Of a stretch of DNA of 64,000 nt, positions 45,255 to 56,487 are shown piece after piece (the first letter of the stretch is position 1; each line of letters starts with the position of its first letter). The notes under the pieces were generated by a model. The model did no database searches and was not told the DNA's origin. It saw only the letters and a program-made list of their open reading frames with translations. A program made the translations under genes and the position numbers. Source of the DNA: Odiellus spinosus (lineage: Eukaryota > Arthropoda > Arachnida > Opiliones > Phalangiidae); the NCBI GenBank assembly GCA_963920705.1, contig OY987239.1, positions 4,870,254 to 4,934,253 of the forward strand. Reading direction: 5' to 3'.

Positions 45255-45564
45255 CAGAAGCCGATGAAACCCTCCTTTGAAGTCTACTACTCTAATGTTT
45301 CATATAGCGCTCGTCTCTGATTGGAGGGGTCCTACTTCATACCCCCTGTCTACGTAAAATTGGAAATTCTCTCTCACCACATACGACGACGTTTGGTTGA
45401 TGAACTCCAAGGCTGCTAGAGATATTCGCTCGACGAACTCCCGCTCCGAAAATATCTACCGTTAGGAGGCGTACGAATCGCGATTTTTGTAACTAACCCA
45501 TACAGAGAGGGGTAGACAAGACCCGGGAGTAATAGACATCAAAGGAGGGTTTCATCGGCTTCTG
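45255..45564 (+). mobile_element. MITE family with 7-bp TSD, copy C (TSD ACATTTA)
   Basis: Termini CAGAAGCCGATGAAACCC and GGGTTTCATCGGCTTCTG, flanked by ACATTTA at 45248-45254 and 45565-45571. It lies 60 bases downstream of the IR stop codon, in opposite orientation to copy B upstream of the gene. Confidence 0.9.
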
Positions 45565-45571
45565 ACATTTA

Positions 45572-46819
45572 TTATATAACTTAACACTCAAGGTCAAAGT
45601 TTGTCAGTACCACTAAGACATATTTAAAATCGTTAGACTCTCAGACGAATTGCTCAAGGCACAATCTCACAAAAAAACTATACTTGTACCAATTACAAAA
45701 ATCGAATACATAGGGCCTGCTATTTTTTCACAAAACAAAACCGTATTACTTTCCGTCTTAAGTGTCTGACCACTTAATGTTTTGAGTAAGTTAACTTTTT
45801 TTGCACCAAAACCAGGACACTCAATGGCGGCCTCTAGAGACGAGGAATATGGTCAATAACAATAGGTTTATCAAAATTCCTTATCGATTAAGGCGAGTGT
45901 CTCGGACCTTGAATCAAAAACCAACATGAAATATGTACCCTTTCTGTACTTTAAACACCGCGTCATTATTAATTTTTTCTATTTTTTGAAATATCATATA
46001 TCATGATAATTAGAAAATTATAACTTCATTTAAAACCTATGGTATGGCGCTGAAAGATTGTTATACAGAGTGCTTTGTCTTACAGTATTAGTATTGATCG
46101 TCGCTTTATATCGACCACTTTTCAGACTCGAAATTAACCCCAACATCTGAAGGATAGTCTAGAAATTCTAATAACATCAGAAGGGTGTCGCCACCTAACG
46201 TGGATTTTCGGTTTTAGCAGCCGAATTTAACTTATAAGTAATAGTTTAAAAGTAACCGGGTAATCGATTGCGCAATAAAATTATCCAGCAAAAGTTGTAT
46301 AGTCTGAACGCGCCTTTAAGTGTACCAATAAGCGAGTGATAAAAGGTGTTCAATAAACATGGTTTTTCACTCGCTTGTCTACCGACTTAATTATCCATAA
46401 ATTAGAAAGCCACATCTCCTTAAACCTTTCTCCTTTAATAAAACCAAATATAACCTCTTTAAATAAATGTTCAGAATGGATTTTTTTTTAGTTGGCTGGA
46501 TTCATGGAGATCCTGAATTTCTTCGCAAACAATAAGCAAATCCCCATCTTTAACTCAATTGTATTACCGTAGTGCAGCGTCTCCTTCTCGAAATTATTAA
46601 ATATTAAACGGGAAATCAAAGCAACGTCTTCCAACGTATTTCTGACAATCATTGGACTATTTCTCCAAAATTTATTCCCTATTCTACCAATTCCTATTCA
46701 AACTATCTCTTGTTGGGTTATAAGTTTTGTTAAATGGGATCAATAAGGCTTTAACAAGGCTGCAATTGGAATTATTTCGGGTGAAATGAGAAATTAATCT
46801 TGATGTCTATCTCTTTAAT
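45572..46819. other. No gene recognised
   Basis: AT-rich; no open frame with splice or family support on either strand. Confidence 0.45.
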
Positions 46820-47955
46820 CCATAGATAAGAAAATTCACCTTTCCGAAATCAGTCTAAAATATAAGAAAAATATTACAAATTGACTTTTAATTCGATGAA
46901 TATAAATAAAACAACGAAACTAAAATTTTAAATCATCAATTTATTAATTATTTTTCACGAAAATAAATTTTGAATGTTTTTTATCCGAACGTATAACGCG
47001 GATAATATTCTCAGATAAGGCCATTTTTGGATAAAAACGGATATGTATTACGTTTTTTACTTTATCTTCGAATAACAGATAATGTACATCGGAATTTAGA
47101 TTTTATCCAATTAATAAAATTAAAATTATACGAATTCCGAATACAGTCTAATTTTAAGCAAATTAGTAATCGAATAAGACCATTTTATAAATCAGAATAT
47201 CTTATGCAAATACTAAAAGTTTTACAAATTTGGAACACTTTTTTTTCTAATCGAATCCAACGCTAAGATTGTCCAAATAAGTCGAGACATCATTAAACGC
47301 GTGTTATTATACGGTGTGTCATGTTAAATTTAGAACAATAACTATTCTCAAATAACCATAAAAATATAATACTAATGGCAGCACAAACATGAAATAATTT
47401 CAACGATTTAGGCAAATGTTCATTGTATTCAGATATATGGGCGTGTATCAAAAAAAAAGCTCTATTAAGAAACAAAGCATTAAATTTGAAATCTTGATAA
47501 CTTCGCAAATATGGTGTTCTACATTTTTCCGTGTTAAAACTAAACAAGAAATAAACGAATTTTCATGGTAAATAGTGTAGCTATTCGAGTAACATAATAG
47601 AACTCGGAATTCGTCTAATTTTTATTAATTGGATAAAAACTACTAAATTCTGATGTATATATTATCCGTTTGATAAAAAATAGACTATTTTTAATTCGAG
47701 TTAACTTATTCGAAGATAAAGTAAAAAAATAATCCATATCCAAAAATGGCTTTAGCTTAGAATATTATCCGCGTTATACGTTCGGATAAAAAAATTCAAA
47801 ATTTATTTTCGTGAAAAACAACGAATAAAAAGATGGTTTAAAATCTTAGTTTCGTTGTTTTATTTATATTCTTCAAATTAAAAGTGAATTTGAAATATTT
47901 TTCTTATATTTTAGACTAATTCTGGAAACGCGAATGTCTCTTATCCATCGCTATA
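46820..47955. mobile_element. ~1.1-kb foldback element
   Basis: Arms of ~290 bases: AGTCTAAAATATAAGAAAAA ... AAATAAAACAACGAAACTAA ... GTATAACGCGGATAATATTC on the left are mirrored by their complements on the right (GAATATTATCCGCGTTATAC ... TTAGTTTCGTTGTTTTATTT ... ATTTTTCTTATATTTTAGAC). The unpaired centre (~47130-47620) has two small frames (79 and 84 aa) without resemblance. Likely a non-autonomous foldback element. Confidence 0.75.
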
Positions 47956-48792
47956 CGATTGAAAACGAGTAATTTGTTCGTAGATAATAATAATATTTAT
48001 TTCGCAAATCAAATTGCAGGCGACCACTGAGGCAAGGCCAATAAGTGGTGCTCACCAGACAGCCCATACAAAGAACCAGAAAATACAATTAAAATAATTA
48101 TTTTCGAAAAACAAAGGTAATTAATGAATCGAGCGAGTAATTTATCAGTTAAGTTAAATTAGATCGGGGTAAGCCTTATACGTTTAAGAATTATACGAAT
48201 ATACAATTTTTTATTTACGGAAAATATCTATAAATATACGAATAACAGAAGATAATGGATATACGATTCGGAGCTCTATGTGTAATATGCTGAATACCTT
48301 CAGTTTAATGAAAATAATTGACAAGCAGTTCGAGTAGCAATATTGCCATAGAGATGGAGATGCCATACATCCAAGCTTCAAACACGACAATTAATTCCTA
48401 GACTGTCATGACTCTCTCCAAATTCAAACTGGTTAATTTTTCAAGCGCCCAGCAGTGCCCGTATTTACGATCCCAGATTCGATTATTTCGCGTGCCCTGC
48501 TCAGTTTCCACATACCTATGACTCCTGTTCAAATAGAAAGAATTACGCTACAGATACTGATATATGGAATATATTTTTGGTTTTTATGGTTCTCTATTTA
48601 AAATATAAGCGCGGCAGGATAATACGACAAATAATAGGTTTCAAATATGAAGTTATAATAAAAAGAGTGAAAAACTATCTTTTTTGATATTATAAAACTA
48701 AAGATTGAAGATGATGACACTCGACACAAGTTTCCAAAACCATTTCACTTCATTTTTGTAATTTTTAAGCGTCATATATATTAAAAACATGC
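47956..48792. other. No gene recognised
   Basis: Left flank of the palindromic Polinton; AT-rich, no supportable gene. Confidence 0.45.
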
Positions 48793-48798
48793 AACGGA
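48793..48798. repeat. Target-site duplication AACGGA, left
   Basis: AACGGA immediately precedes the element end AGTAGATAG; the same hexamer follows the other end at 62601-62606. Six-base duplications are the known Polinton hallmark. Confidence 0.85.
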
Positions 48799-48939
48799 AG
48801 TAGATAGAATTTACCGTTTCTGACACAGGTGGTACTCGGTGGTACGGTGGTACATGGGTGGTACGGTGGTACCATTTTTTCGACGCCATTTTGTTTTAAA
48901 AAATTTGATTTTTTTTTTTTTTTTTTTTTTTTTTATTCT

Positions 48940-48952
48940 GGGTTTCGAACCC
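48940..48952 (-). other. B-box-like motif in left terminal repeat
   Basis: Minus strand reads GGGTTCGAAACCC, followed by AGAATA and a run of A. It mirrors 62455-62467 and corresponds to the exact B-box at 3571-3581 of the decayed Polinton. Confidence 0.4.
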
Positions 48953-49425
48953 GGGACCCATAGGCTGGGGGTTGACGGCTTAGTTAACTTGGTCATTTCA
49001 GTTATCTACTTTTCTCCTTAAGCACCGTTTGTTTCTCGGTCATTCCCTTATCTTGGGTAAACATTATCTATTTTTCTCGGCTCTTCTTATATCAAGTGAT
49101 TGAAAATTTAAATATTAAGGCGCGAAAATATTTTAATCATGCGAAAAATTGTAAGCTTTGGTATCTCTACTGTTTACGATTTACCATATGAAGATAGGGT
49201 TAACAACTATTTTCCATCCTTATCTATATTCTCGGTTCTTATCTCTATGTTCATATATCACGTGATTGGAAGTTTAAATGATAAGGCGCCAAATCAAATG
49301 TGAATCTATAACCTATACTGAAACCCCTTTAAGCTTTTATCTTTTCGAATTTCGCGCGGGTCTTGTATCAGTAGTATCGCGTTATCACCTATGTCAGGTC
49401 TTATCTCAAAACGCACGAGGAAAAA

Positions 49426-49432
49426 TATAAAA
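49426..49432 (+). promoter_or_regulatory. TATA box candidate for the small-protein unit (left arm)
   Basis: TATAAAA about 280 bases upstream of the probable exon at 49708. Mirrored at 61975-61981. Confidence 0.35.
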
Positions 49433-49707
49433 CTTGTCAAATATTTAAGATGAAGAATTTCACATAGTAAACATCATGAAACACAAATTTCAAATTGAAC
49501 TGTAAATATACGATTATTTGCATAAACCGATATATAAATGTGGAAAAATACTTAAACAAGTTGGTGAAGACCATATTTAAAACAAAATATCTATCGTTAG
49601 GCCTAATTACCACGTGTATGAAGATTCGAAATAAATCAATAATATATACAATTAAAACTCGAGATTTAACCCGAGGAAGTCCTTAAGCCTAATACCCTCG
49701 TGTGCAG

Positions 49708-50115
49708 TTTTTCCCTGGGGAATATCTCAAGTCATACCAGGACCGGAAGATGCTTAATATCCGCGAAATGACGACCGGAAACGGAAAGAACTACGGAATG
49801 CTATTCCCCACTAAAAATGGATTCGCCATCCTAGGGGTTCTATGGGAGAAACTCTTGGAAAAGCATCAAGAAGTTGAAATCATGCTTAACGAAACTAAGA
49901 AAGTCTACCAATCTATAAAGGACATAGTAGTTTCACAGCTAACGGAACTTATTAAAAACTCGTGTAACGGGTGTCTCATTGACCATCCATCGCAATTACA
50001 GCATGATTGTTTAACCTATGATTGGGCTGAGCACGTAGAAATGAATTTTTCAACTGCGATTAATAATTTAAATATCCAATTAATTACTGAAATTTTTAAT
50101 AACACAACTTTTTAA
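49708..50115 (+). CDS. Small Cys-rich Polinton protein (left arm)
   Basis: An open stretch following an acceptor-like CTCGTGTGCAG (AG at 49706-49707) and ending at 50113-50115. If unspliced, the first ATG is 49750 (121 aa). The protein has a K/E-rich helical middle (LEKHQEVEIMLNETKKVY) and a conserved-looking C-terminal motif C-x2-C-x4-HPSQ-x3-HDC (NSCNGC ... DHPSQLQHDCL), probably metal-binding. I cannot name a family. An upstream coding exon with matching phase was not found, although weak candidates lie at 49475-49680. It lies ~415 bases upstream of polB on the same strand, with polB having its own TATA box. The copy in the right arm is identical in sequence, which suggests it is still functional or recent. 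Confidence 0.6.
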   Translation, partial: FFPGEYLKSYQDRKMLNIREMTTGNGKNYGMLFPTKNGFAILGVLWEKLLEKHQEVEIMLNETKKVYQSIKDIVVSQLTELIKNSCNGCLIDHPSQLQHDCLTYDWAEHVEMNFSTAINNLNIQLITEIFNNTTF

Positions 50116-50403
50116 GTTTCGAATTTTGTAAGCAAATGGTGACTAGAATTATTTGCATTTCGAAACAATATTTGTAAATACAAAATAAAATTATAATATT
50201 CAAACTCGAAAGAATGTCATTTCTTAATATGTAAGCAAATAAAACTGGAGAAGTTTCCATATTCAATTAAATATTTGTTCTTCCCATCGTTTATTTCAAA
50301 ATGGCCACTGCTAATTCTAATCAAGGGTCGATACTTTCAGAGTGAGATAAAGGCTAGCGTTTCCCCAATTAATCAGTGACTCATTGTTTAAGATAAGAAA
50401 GGG

Positions 50404-50411
50404 TATAAATA
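50404..50411 (+). promoter_or_regulatory. TATA box of polB (left arm)
   Basis: TATAAATA, 119 bases upstream of the polB ATG, consistent with a start of transcription near 50435 and a ~95-base leader. Mirrored at 60996-61003. Confidence 0.6.
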
Positions 50412-50529
50412 CTTAATTTTCCCAAATCGAAAACATTACAAGTTCCTGCTCTCTTCAAGCAACATCATCTCCTCTGGTAATATTACAAGTCTTTAATTTT
50501 AAACCTAGTTATTAGAAATTAGCTAGAAT

Positions 50530-53500
50530 ATGGTCATTTGCCATATTTGCGGGGCAAAGTTTGTCCAAAGTCAAAGTTTGCGTCGCCATGAACGTGAAAA
50601 ACACGGAGATATTAAATTTCCGTGTAGTTTTTGCGATCAAACCTTCTCGAGGAAGGATAGCGCTGCCCGGCATACGTTTGCCCACCATCATCCAGCTTCA
50701 CCATCCCGATCGAAACGCCGCTTGGACATGGACCCTACCAAGGACGCTAAGAAGGTGAAGACCGACGGAACTCCACCATGGACTATCGACTTGATGCCCG
50801 CTTCCCGCCCGGTTCCTGATGTCATCGCCATCCCGTCAACTTCCCGCCATGTTCCTGACGCCAACGCCATCCCGTCAACTTCCCGCACTGTTCCCGACGC
50901 TGCTCCATCAACTTCGGCCGCTCCATCCACCACGAACGTACCCGCCGATATTTCCGAATTGGAGAGGGAATTTCTGGAGAGTCAAAATGATCCAGGACTC
51001 AAAGAATTTCTCGACAACGAGGAATTTCCGATGGGTACGCTCAGCAACCATGAGAACGAAAAGCTACAGAATTTCATGCGGGGGATGGAAGACCGTGAAG
51101 CAGACGCCATTCCACCACCAGACATCGCTGCCCAAGACGGACCCGGAGTCTTCGACCAGCTGGAGGAAATGATGGCGCTACGCAACGCCATTTTCTGCGC
51201 TCGCTTCACACCGGCGGCTACGGAAACTGACGCGGAGGTTTACGCTAATCGTCACAGGGCATCCCTCCTGAACTATTTGCAAACCAAGTTAGCCCGTGAC
51301 AAAGGAATCAAATGGTACTTAACCACGCGGGTACGGTACGTGCGCGAACTCAATACGGGCGAAGAGGTGGAGTTTATCGCGTATCATAATAGTAACGTAC
51401 AAGTGACTTTAACGGTAGACAGTATTAATAGCCAGATTGACGCGTGTATGGAAACTCTAAAACGGAAAATCGAGGAGTTTCAAAAACGCGGAAGTGGGTG
51501 GACCATAGACCGGATCTTATTCATGCAAGTAAATATAATTACTTATTTACCACTCGTAGGTGGAACTTTTATTCAACTACCCAAGGTACTCGCCGATAAA
51601 AAGGCTATCACGAACATTAAAAACGAGGACAATCGGTGTTTTCTATGGTCCATTCTAGCTCATCTACATCCTGTAAAGATTAACCCTAATCGTGTACAGA
51701 AGTATATTAGATTTCAAGATGAGTTAGACCTAGCAGGAATTTCATTCCCTTTTGAACTAAGCAGGGAAAAATTAATTAAGTTCGAGGAAAGAAACAATTT
51801 GTCGGTTAATATATTTTGCTATGAAAAATTCGTATACCCTCTCCACATTAGCGCGAATAGAGTTGAAAAAGCTCGCCAAGTAGATCTTCTTCTTATCGTG
51901 AAAGGGGAAAAAAGATATTATTGTCTAATTCGTAGTTTGAGTCGGCTACTCAGTAGTTTCTCCAAGGACTCCCATACTACATTCTACTGTCGGTATTGTC
52001 TACATCGGTTCACTCGAAACAACGCGGAAGCTAATCGCGATGAACATGTCAAGGAGTGCAGTATTCATGGACCACAGAAAATTATCATGCCAAATAAGGA
52101 ACCCATACTCGAGTTCCAGAAATTTGGATGGAGACAAAAAGTAAGTTTGACATATATTTTTATTTCTTTTTATTTATTTCTAATTATTTTTTTTCTTTTA
52201 TAGAACAAGTTTGTCATATTCGCCGACTTTGAGGCTATCCTCCCTAAAGTCTCTACATGTATGCCCGACCCCACTCTCTCATCTTCGACCACGCTGGCCC
52301 ATCACGTATCATGCGGGTTCAGTTACGTGATTATTGGCCCGGACGGAATACCATCAGAACCCGTGACGTATCGGGGGAAAGACGCAACGGAGAAGTTTCT
52401 GGAGAAACTTTTAGCCGAGGAAAAGATTTTGGTTGAGAAAATCAAAGAGAACGTTCCCATGTGTCTTTCCCCGGCGGAGGAAGTAGCTTTCCTAACATCA
52501 TCAACTTGTTACGTTTGCGGTAAGGGTTTCACCGCCACCGACTACAAAGTCCGCGATCATGACCACACCGATGGATCATTTCGAGGAGCAGCCCACAACT
52601 CCTGCAACTTAAAATTAAAGGCGCCGAAGTTCATCCCCGTCTTTCTCCATAATCTATCTGAGTAAATATTTTTAAATATTTTCAAAGTTATTTTTTATTT
52701 ATTTATTTATTTATTTATTTTTTTTTTCAGCTACGACGCTCATTTAATTATGGACAAAATCGGGCTAATCAAGGAACATGAGATCAAATGCATCCCCAGT
52801 ACCAGTGAGAAGTACATATCTTTCTCACTAGGTGGCCTACGCTTCCTCGACACCATCAGGTTCATGCCCGCATCGTTAGAGGCTTTGGCGTCAAATCTCG
52901 CTAAAGGCGGTATGGACAAGTTTCCATGCATGAATAGTATCTACCAGCCGGATGAAGTTCAACTCTTACTTCGTAAACAAGTCTACGCGTACGATTACAT
53001 GGACGGCGAAGCGAGATTTGATGAAACCCAATTGCCGCCGAAGGAAGCTTTCTTTAATACTCTGACGGAAGAACCTATCACTGACGCTGACTACGCCCAC
53101 GCCCAGACAGTATGGGAAAAGTTCAACATCCAAAATCTAGGTAAGTTAAATATATTGCTAGGTTAGGTTAGATTAGGAAATAATATTTTTTTTTTATTTT
53201 AGGAGAGTACCACGACTTGTACGTCCAGTCAGATGTCATACTCTTGGCGGATATTTTCCAGAGCTTCCGGACCATGTGTATGGATTATTACGGTCTCGAC
53301 TGTACACACGCCTTCACTGGTCCGGGATTCGCTTGGGAAAGCGCCTTGAGTATGACTGGCGTCAAGCTGGAGTTACTCCTAGATTTGGACATGCATCTTT
53401 TCATCGAGAAAGGGATACGCGGCGGAGTCGCGATGATTAGCCATAGGCTTGCGGAGGCTAATAATAAGGATTTGCCGGAGACGTTCAATCCGACAAAACC

Positions 53501-54919
53501 TAGCAATTACATCGTCTATACGGGTAAGTTAATAGTTAATTCTATTCCGAAAAGGTTATTAATTCAAATTTTTAGATTGCAACAACCTGTACGGGACGGC
53601 AATGTGTGACTATCTACCGATAAGCGGCTTCAAGTGGATCGGAGCTTGCCCCGACTTCACGGAGGAAATCATCCTTAGTCACCCCGACGATGACGAGACC
53701 GGATTTATCCTGGAGGTCGATTTGGAATACCCCGAGCACTTACACGACGAGCATAACTGCTACCCGCTGGCACCGGAGAAACGAGTTATCACCACCGAAG
53801 AATTATATCCTTACTCCAAGGAACAGTTAAAGGAACTCGGACTAAAGGAGAAGGACAGTTTTCCGAAACTCGTGCCTTCCCTTTATACGAAGGAGAAATA
53901 CGTCATTCACTACAGGAATCTTCAATACTACGTCTCCAAGGGATTGATAATCACGAAAATCCATCGTATATTAACATTCACCCAGGGACCGTGGTTGAAA
54001 CCGTTCATAGATTTCAACACGGAGAAGCGAAGGATGGCCACCAACGTGTTCGAGAAAGATTTCTTCAAGCTGATGAACAACGCAGTCTATGGTATGTAAC
54101 CTAACCTAACCCAACCTAAACTAACCTAATCCAATTACCCACCCTAATTTAATTAATGTTTCTTTCATAGGCAAGACTATGGAAAACTTGCGCAATCGGA
54201 TAAACTTTAACCTCGTGCAAACTCCGGAACGGGCCATCAAGAAGGCCAGCTCCCCGACCTTTAGACGTTTCACGGTCTTCAAGAACGATCTGGTGGGGAT
54301 TCATCGCAGTCACAAGGCTCTCGTCCTCAACCGTCCGATTTATATCGGCTTCGCCATTTTGGACTTGTCGAAACTCTTGATGTACCGGTTCCATTACGAC
54401 GTCATCCGAGCCCAGTATGGAGACGCCGCCAAACTTCTCTTCACGGACACTGACTCGTTAACCTACCAGATCGAGACTGAAGACCTCTATGGGGATTTTG
54501 CTGCAAAGACTGACTTGTACGACTTTTCCGGATACCCCAAGGACCATCCGCTATACAGCGATGCCAACAAGAAGGTGTTGGGAAAGTTCAAGGATGAACT
54601 CGACGGAACACCCATCCAGGAATTTTGTGGCTTAAGGCCCAAAATGTATTCTATGCTCTCGGCCAAGGGAGAAAAGAAGACGGCAAAGGGCGTATGCCGT
54701 AGAGTTGTCCAGAAGAAAGTCCGCCACGCTCAGTATCGGGAATGCCTCCTCAAAAGAAAACTGACGGTGGAGGAGATGAAACGAATCGTCAGTCACCGGC
54801 ATGAACTCAGTACCGTAAGGCAGACGAAGCTCTGCCTTAACCCCTGCGACGACAAACGCTATGTCATTGACGGGATTTCAACCCTAGCCCACGGGCATTT
54901 TAAAATTCCAAAGGAATAG
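50530..54919 (+). CDS. polB: Protein-primed-type family B DNA polymerase, spliced (left arm)
   Basis: Replicates the element. Exons 50530-52140, 52204-52661, 52731-53140, 53203-53523, 53576-54091 and 54171-54919 join in phase (1354 aa). All five introns (52-79 bases) have GT-AG ends. Features in order: two N-terminal C2H2 zinc fingers (C4/C7/H20/H25 and C32/C35/H48/H52), a low-complexity Pro/Ser/Thr linker, the NEDNRCFLWSILA block (~365), a Cys/His cluster (C487, C490, H506, C510), exonuclease motif I DFE (545-547), an endonuclease VII-like C-x2-C ... DHDH ... RG ... H-x2-C finger (639-671), Exo II (YDAHL, ~692), Exo III (YVQSD, 833-837), polymerase motif A (DCNNLYG, 934), motif B (KLMNNAVYG, 1098-1106) and motif C (DTDS, 1198-1201). 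All catalytic motifs are present. Polinton polymerases are usually intronless or nearly so. Points toward the palindrome centre. Confidence 0.92.
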
Positions 54920-54941
54920 TTTTATAAAAATATCTTGTATT

Positions 54942-54972
<31 letters not shown>

Positions 54973-55696
54973 TTTTTTTTTTTTTTCATTCAACTGCTAT
55001 TTTTTCTTTAACTGAATATATATTCAATAATAAATATATACTGCAAAATCAAACTTGGAAATTATTTATTCTTAAACCTATTCTTGATACTTAAGCCTAA
55101 ACCAGAGGTCAGGGCGGAGGGGCTGCCCCGCGCCTACCACGCCGCGACGTGTTGGTATTTTAACCGCACACGTTTGAAATTTCAATCGCGCGCGCCCCGC
55201 GACTACCGAACATTGACGCCCACCCGTCAATTATTGGAATCGCACACGTGAACCGCTTAACATAGAGATAAGCAAAAACACGACTACAGTTTCTGGGACG
55301 TTTTTAGCAAGGCACAATCGTAAAAAGAAGCAAAATCCGCTTTCAATCTTTTCACCAGTATACGATAAAACGACGAAAAATTTGTTATTCGGTGAAACAA
55401 ATTAACATAACCATGAAAAAAGTCTAAATATTGGAGAAGTTAATACAAAGCGAAATGAAACGTCTAAGTTTCGGCATAAACAACAACAATGACGAAGAAG
55501 CGAAACAAAATAACAGGTCTAAATCAAGGGAGAAATTAACAAAGACGTAAGAAAAACATCTAATTATCGAGATAAAGAAGCGAAGACGGGAATGAAAATG
55601 TGAAGGTACGTCATAAAATATCCAAGTGTCGATTCAAATTAACAAAATCGTGGGTAAAATTGTATTGGGTCGCCATCCTCACCGTCGACGAAGGAG
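54920..55696. other. Non-coding inner part of left arm
   Basis: After polB there is an ATTT repeat and poly-T (54940-54986), then a GC-rich block (55105-55210, many CGCG and CACGTG-like sites) and AT-rich sequence up to the centre. No open frame of note; mirrored at 55712-56487. Confidence 0.6.
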
Positions 55697-55711
55697 GCGC
55701 CTCTTTTCAAT
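55697..55711. other. Centre (loop) of the palindrome
   Basis: Pairing arms end at AAGGAG (55691-55696) and CTCCTT (55712-55717), with one bulged G at 55690. The 15 unpaired bases GCGCCTCTTTTCAAT form the loop. Immediately outside is GTCGAC on both sides. Confidence 0.85.
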
Positions 55712-56487
55712 CTCCTTGTCGACGGTGAGGATGGCGACCCAATACAATTTTACCCACGATTTTGTTAATTTGAATCGACACTTGGATATTTTATGACGTA
55801 CCTTCACATTTTCATTCCCGTCTTCGCTTCTTTATCTCGATAATTAGATGTTTTTCTTACGTCTTTGTTAATTTCTCCCTTGATTTAGACCTGTTATTTT
55901 GTTTCGCTTCTTCGTCATTGTTGTTGTTTATGCCGAAACTTAGACGTTTCATTTCGCTTTGTATTAACTTCTCCAATATTTAGACTTTTTTCATGGTTAT
56001 GTTAATTTGTTTCACCGAATAACAAATTTTTCGTCGTTTTATCGTATACTGGTGAAAAGATTGAAAGCGGATTTTGCTTCTTTTTACGATTGTGCCTTGC
56101 TAAAAACGTCCCAGAAACTGTAGTCGTGTTTTTGCTTATCTCTATGTTAAGCGGTTCACGTGTGCGATTCCAATAATTGACGGGTGGGCGTCAATGTTCG
56201 GTAGTCGCGGGGCGCGCGCGATTAAAATTTCAAACGTGCGCGGTTAAAATACCAACACGTCGCGGCGTGGTAGGCGCGGGGCAGCCCCTCCGCCCTGACC
56301 TCTGGTTTAGGCTTAAGTATCAATAATAGGTTTAAGAATAAATAATTTCCAAGTTTGATTTTGCAGTATATATTTATTATTGAATATATATTCAGTTAAA
56401 GAAAAAATAACAGTTGAATGAAAAAAAAAAAAAATAAATAAATAAATAAATAAATAAATAAAAAAAATACAAGATATTTTTATAAAA

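Noticed and set aside
52662-52730. polB as several separate genes or a pseudogene broken by stops
   Set aside because: Every interruption is a GT-AG interval that restores phase exactly, and all family B motifs are present across the joins.
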